Shown: positions 21,802-24,599 of the stretch, one piece after another
Layout of the letters: each line of letters starts with the position of its first letter
How positions within the stretch are numbered: the first letter of the stretch is position 1
Assembly (NCBI GenBank): GCA_036376915.1
Contig: DASUZK010000029.1
Span: forward strand, 1 to 24,599
Length of the DNA stretch: 24,599 nucleotides
Direction of reading: 5' to 3'
Source: VRUE01 sp036376915
Lineage (GTDB): Bacteria; Actinomycetota; Thermoleophilia; Solirubrobacterales; 70-9
Position numbers and translations under genes: made by a program
Notes under the pieces: generated by a model
What the model was told of the DNA's origin: nothing
Seen by the model: only the letters and a program-made list of their open reading frames with translations
Databases searched by the model: none

Positions 21802-24086
21802 GCGGCGCCGGCTCGCGCTCGCTGCTCGCGACTCCATGGGCGGTGGCGCTCGACCCGGCGCGCCGCGACGGTCGCATCGTCGCCGAGTCGAGCGAGGAGG
21901 AGCGCAAGGCGCGGACGGTGGCGCTGCCGAGCTCGCTCGACCCCGGCTTCGTTGAAGCGCTGAAGCGCGCCGGCGTCGAGCGGCTCTACTCGCACCAGCG
22001 CCAGGCGCTGGAGGCGGCGGCCGTCTCCAACCTCGTGATAACGAGCGGCACCGCCTCGGGCAAGAGCCTCGCCTTCAACCTGCCGGTGCTCGACGGGATC
22101 GCCGGCGACGCCAAGCGCCGCGCGCTCTACCTCTACCCGACCAAGGCGCTGGCGCAGGACCAGGCGCGCAAGCTGGCGGCGTTGCGCCCTCCCAATCTGC
22201 GCGAGGCGATCTACGACGGCGACACCCCGCGCGAAGAGCGGCCGGCGATCCGGCGGCGCAGCAACCTCGTCCTCACCAACCCCGACATGCTGCACGTCGG
22301 CATCCTGCCCCACCACAAGAGCTGGGGGGACTTCCTCGCCAACCTCGGCTGGGTCGTCGTCGACGAGGCCCACACCTACCGCGGCGTCTTCGGCTCCCAC
22401 GTCGCCAACGTGCTGCGCCGGCTGCGGCGGGTGGCGCGGGCCTACGGCGGCGAGCCGCGCTTCCTGCTCGCCTCGGCGACGATCGCCAACCCGGTCGGGC
22501 TGGCCGAGGAGCTGGTCGGGACGCCATTCGAGCTGGTCGACGACGACGGCGCGCCGGGCGCCGGGCGGGAGATCGCGATGTGGAACCCGCCGCTGATCGA
22601 CAAGGCGACCGGGACGCGCCGCTCGGCCCTCGGCGAGGCGGCGGACCTGCTGGCCGAGCTGGTCAGCCACGACGTGCGGACGATCTGCTTCCTCAAGAGC
22701 CGGCGCGGGATCGAGCTGATCCAACGCTTCGCCCGCGAATCGCTGGAGGCGCGCGGCAAGCCCGCGCTGGCGGCGCGGATCGCCCCCTACCGCGGCGGCT
22801 ACACGTCCCAGCAGCGGCGTGAGATCGAGCAGCGCCTCTCCGGCGGCGAGCTGCTCGCGGTCGTCGCCACCGACGCCCTGGAGCTGGGGATCGACATCGG
22901 CGAGCTAGACGCGGCGATCTGCGTCACCTTCCCCGGCACCGTCGCCAGCCTGCGCCAGATGTGGGGCAGGGCGGGACGGCGGCGGCGCGGGCTCGCCGTC
23001 TACGTCGCTGGCCAGGATGCGCTCGACCAGTTCTTCTGCCGCCACCCCGACGAGTTCATCGACCGACCGGTCGAGGCGGCGATCCTCGACCACGGCAACG
23101 AGCAGATCGCCTCGCGGCACATGGTCGCGGCGGCCTACGAGCTGCCGCTGAGCGAGGAGGATGCGGAGATTTTCGGCGAGGGCTCGCGCGAGCGGGCGGA
23201 GCGTCTGGTCGCGGCAGGGGAGCTGCGACAGGCAGGGGGGCGGACGATGCCGCGCAGCAGCGAGTTCGTCGCCGCGAAGATCCCGCTGCGTTCGGCCTCG
23301 GCCGACTCGATGGCGGTGATCGAGCGGGAGTCGGGGGAGATGCTCGGCCTGGTCGAGTCCGAGCGGGCCTTCACGACGATCCACCCGGGTGCGATCTACC
23401 TCCACCTCGGCCGCTCCTATGAGGTCGAGCAGCTCGACGTGGAGGGCCGGAGGGCGGTCGTCTCGCGCTTCGACGGCGACTGGTACACGCGGCCGAAGAA
23501 GGAGACCGAGATCTACATCGAGCGGGTGCGCGAGCAGCGCTCCACGTCCGGCGTCGAGCTGAACTTCGGCGAGGTCTCGGTGACCGAGCAGGTGATCGCC
23601 TACCAGCGGGTCTCGATCGCCGACCAGGAGCCCTTCGACATCGTCTCGCTGGAGCTGCCCGAGCAGCACTTCGTCACCCAGGCGCTCTGGTACGTGCTGC
23701 CGGAGCAGTTGAGCGGGGCGCTGGCGCCCGACGTCCTGCTCGGCGCCCTGCACGCGACCGAGCACGGCCAGATCGCGGTCCTGCCGCTGATCGCGATGTG
23801 CGACCGCTGGGACATCGGCGGGCTCTCGACCAACGTCCACTTCCAGACCGGACGCTCGACGATCTTCATCTACGACGGCCACCCGGGCGGAGTGGGGATC
23901 ACCCTGCGCGGCTACGAGCAGTTCGAGCGCCTGCTCGGGGACGCCGAGCGGCTGATCGCCGAGTGCCCCTGCGAGTCCGGTTGCCCTTCCTGCGTGCAGA
24001 GCCCCAAGTGCGGCAACCTCAACGAGCCGCTGCACAAGCAGGGGGCGCTGGAGTTGATGCGCTCGATGAAAGGCTTCGGGGCGTGA
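21798..24086 (+). CDS. DEAD/DEAH-box helicase with DUF1998 zinc-binding domain (MrfA/SftH-like)
   Basis: This 762-residue superfamily 2 helicase has Walker A TSGTASGKS (82-90), YPTKALAQDQ (113-122; motif Ia), DEAH (189-192), SAT (226-228), then the second RecA domain with FLKSRRGIELIQRFA, ATDALELGIDIGELDAAI and QMWGRAGRRRRG (motifs V and VI). The C-terminal DUF1998 region ends in ECPCESGCPSCVQSPKCGN, with Cys725, 729, 732 and 738 as probable zinc ligands. Relatives are B. subtilis MrfA (YprA), a 3'-5' DNA helicase in mitomycin repair, and mycobacterial SftH. Length fits. The GTG start overlaps the folP-like stop (GTGA), and its own stop overlaps the next GTG the same way. DNA repair is the expected role; no partner nuclease (MrfB-like) is seen here. 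Confidence 0.93.
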   Translation: MSGAGSRSLLATPWAVALDPARRDGRIVAESSEEERKARTVALPSSLDPGFVEALKRAGVERLYSHQRQALEAAAVSNLVITSGTASGKSLAFNLPVLDGIAGDAKRRALYLYPTKALAQDQARKLAALRPPNLREAIYDGDTPREERPAIRRRSNLVLTNPDMLHVGILPHHKSWGDFLANLGWVVVDEAHTYRGVFGSHVANVLRRLRRVARAYGGEPRFLLASATIANPVGLAEELVGTPFELVDDDGAPGAGREIAMWNPPLIDKATGTRRSALGEAADLLAELVSHDVRTICFLKSRRGIELIQRFARESLEARGKPALAARIAPYRGGYTSQQRREIEQRLSGGELLAVVATDALELGIDIGELDAAICVTFPGTVASLRQMWGRAGRRRRGLAVYVAGQDALDQFFCRHPDEFIDRPVEAAILDHGNEQIASRHMVAAAYELPLSEEDAEIFGEGSRERAERLVAAGELRQAGGRTMPRSSEFVAAKIPLRSASADSMAVIERESGEMLGLVESERAFTTIHPGAIYLHLGRSYEVEQLDVEGRRAVVSRFDGDWYTRPKKETEIYIERVREQRSTSGVELNFGEVSVTEQVIAYQRVSIADQEPFDIVSLELPEQHFVTQALWYVLPEQLSGALAPDVLLGALHATEHGQIAVLPLIAMCDRWDIGGLSTNVHFQTGRSTIFIYDGHPGGVGITLRGYEQFERLLGDAERLIAECPCESGCPSCVQSPKCGNLNEPLHKQGALELMRSMKGFGA

Positions 24087-24568
24087 GCGGGCAGCGGCAG
24101 GTTGCGGTGATCGGCCCGGCCCGATGCGCGCCCGACTCCGAGGCAGCGCAGCTGGGGGAGGAGGTCGGCAGGCTGCTCGCCGAGGCCGGCGTGACGCTGA
24201 TCTGCGGCGGCATGAGCGGAACGATGGAGTCGGCATGTCGCGGCGCGAGCGGGGCCGGTGGCGAGGCAATCGGCATCGTCCCCGGCCACGACGTCGGCGA
24301 AGCGAACCCGTACTGCACTCACGTCGTCGCGACGGGGATCGGCCACGCGCGCAACCTGGCGGTGGTCTCCTCTGGGGACGCCGTGATCGCGATCGGCGGC
24401 GAGTGGGGCACGCTCTCGGAGATCGGCTTCGCCAGGGCGATCGGCCGCCCGGTGATCGCCCTGCGCAGCTGGGCCCTGAACGGTCGCGAGCGGATGGAGG
24501 GCGCCCCGGGCGTCGTCGGAGCCGAGTCGGCCCGCGAGGCGGTCGCGTTGGCGCTCAAGGCGCTCTAG
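24083..24568 (+). CDS. SLOG-superfamily protein (LOG/TIGR00725-like), nucleotide-binding
   Basis: This 161-residue Rossmann-type protein starts VAVIGPARC, has GVTLICGGMSGTMESACRGA (36-55), a GIGHARN segment (86-92) with the Arg expected near the substrate, and IGGEWGTLSEI (104-114). The last corresponds to the PGGxGTxxE motif of LOG phosphoribohydrolases in its TIGR00725 form. LOG enzymes release bases from nucleotide 5'-monophosphates; TIGR00725 proteins lack an established role. The GTG at 24083 overlaps the helicase stop, so it is the third gene of a coupled operon. The TAG stop at 24566-24568 is followed by 31 nt to the window end, where nothing can be called. Confidence 0.88.
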   Translation: MSGQRQVAVIGPARCAPDSEAAQLGEEVGRLLAEAGVTLICGGMSGTMESACRGASGAGGEAIGIVPGHDVGEANPYCTHVVATGIGHARNLAVVSSGDAVIAIGGEWGTLSEIGFARAIGRPVIALRSWALNGRERMEGAPGVVGAESAREAVALALKAL

Positions 24569-24599
24569 CCCTCGCTCCGGGGGGTGTGGCGACTTATCC

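Noticed and set aside
20863..21837. N-terminal extension of the gpgS frame through the folP-like gene
   Set aside because: The GT81 homology begins near the ATG at 20862, and the extension is out-of-frame shadow of the folP-like gene.

Overview
The window is high-GC DNA packed with genes and reads as a chromosomal segment of an actinobacterium. The pointers are HtaA-type haem proteins, a DtxR-family repressor, glucosyl-3-phosphoglycerate synthase (GpgS), GTG/TTG starts, GTGA/ATGA overlaps between genes, and several starts that look leaderless (TANNNT about 8 nt before ATG/GTG). A deep lineage such as Thermoleophilia/Solirubrobacterales is my best guess; this is inference, since no rRNA is present. 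I see no prophage, insertion sequence, CRISPR array, tRNA or rRNA, and no gene-free stretch above 300 bases.

Region 1 (1-5100, all minus strand) is an iron/haem acquisition block. In transcription order it holds a small DUF2470 haem-utilisation protein, then an overlapping operon of haem-degrading-type monooxygenase, substrate-binding protein, FecCD permease and ATPase, then two overlapping secreted HtaA-type proteins, the last running off the window edge. Each of the three transcription units starts next to the same 14-bp palindrome (TTAGGGCACCCTAA). In front of the monooxygenase operon there are three such units in tandem. The parts suggest capture by HtaA proteins, import by the ABC transporter and haem breakdown by the monooxygenase, all repressed together when iron is plentiful.

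Region 2 (5100-11200) holds a small lipoprotein with a duplicated 13-residue segment, a PHP-domain phosphoesterase, a palindrome-rich divergent spacer, a biotin carboxylase/biotin carrier fusion (acyl-CoA carboxylase alpha chain), an exported sulfatase and a type II haloacid-dehalogenase-like HAD protein.

Region 3 (11200-15800) holds sucC-sucD (succinyl-CoA synthetase), an exported six-cysteine protein of unknown function, and a divergent fold-type I PLP aminotransferase.

Region 4 (15785-24599) holds a DtxR/MntR-family repressor with an MntR-like metal site, a HAD phosphatase of the mannosyl-3-phosphoglycerate-phosphatase type with an apparent CTG start, an unrecognised 825-residue four-helix membrane protein, gpgS, and a divergent overlapping operon of a dihydropteroate-synthase-like protein, a DUF1998 helicase (MrfA/SftH type) and a SLOG/LOG-like protein. 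GpgS plus the HAD phosphatase could form a glucosylglycerate pathway. The pairing of gpgS with a folP paralogue recalls the mycobacterial folP2-gpgS neighbourhood.

The most interesting points are the local iron regulon with its tandem operator, the mismatch between those operators and the metal site of the only DtxR-type repressor in the window, the atypical folP-like gene beside gpgS, the unknown membrane protein between two sugar-phosphoglycerate genes, and large nested palindromes in three intergenic spaces.
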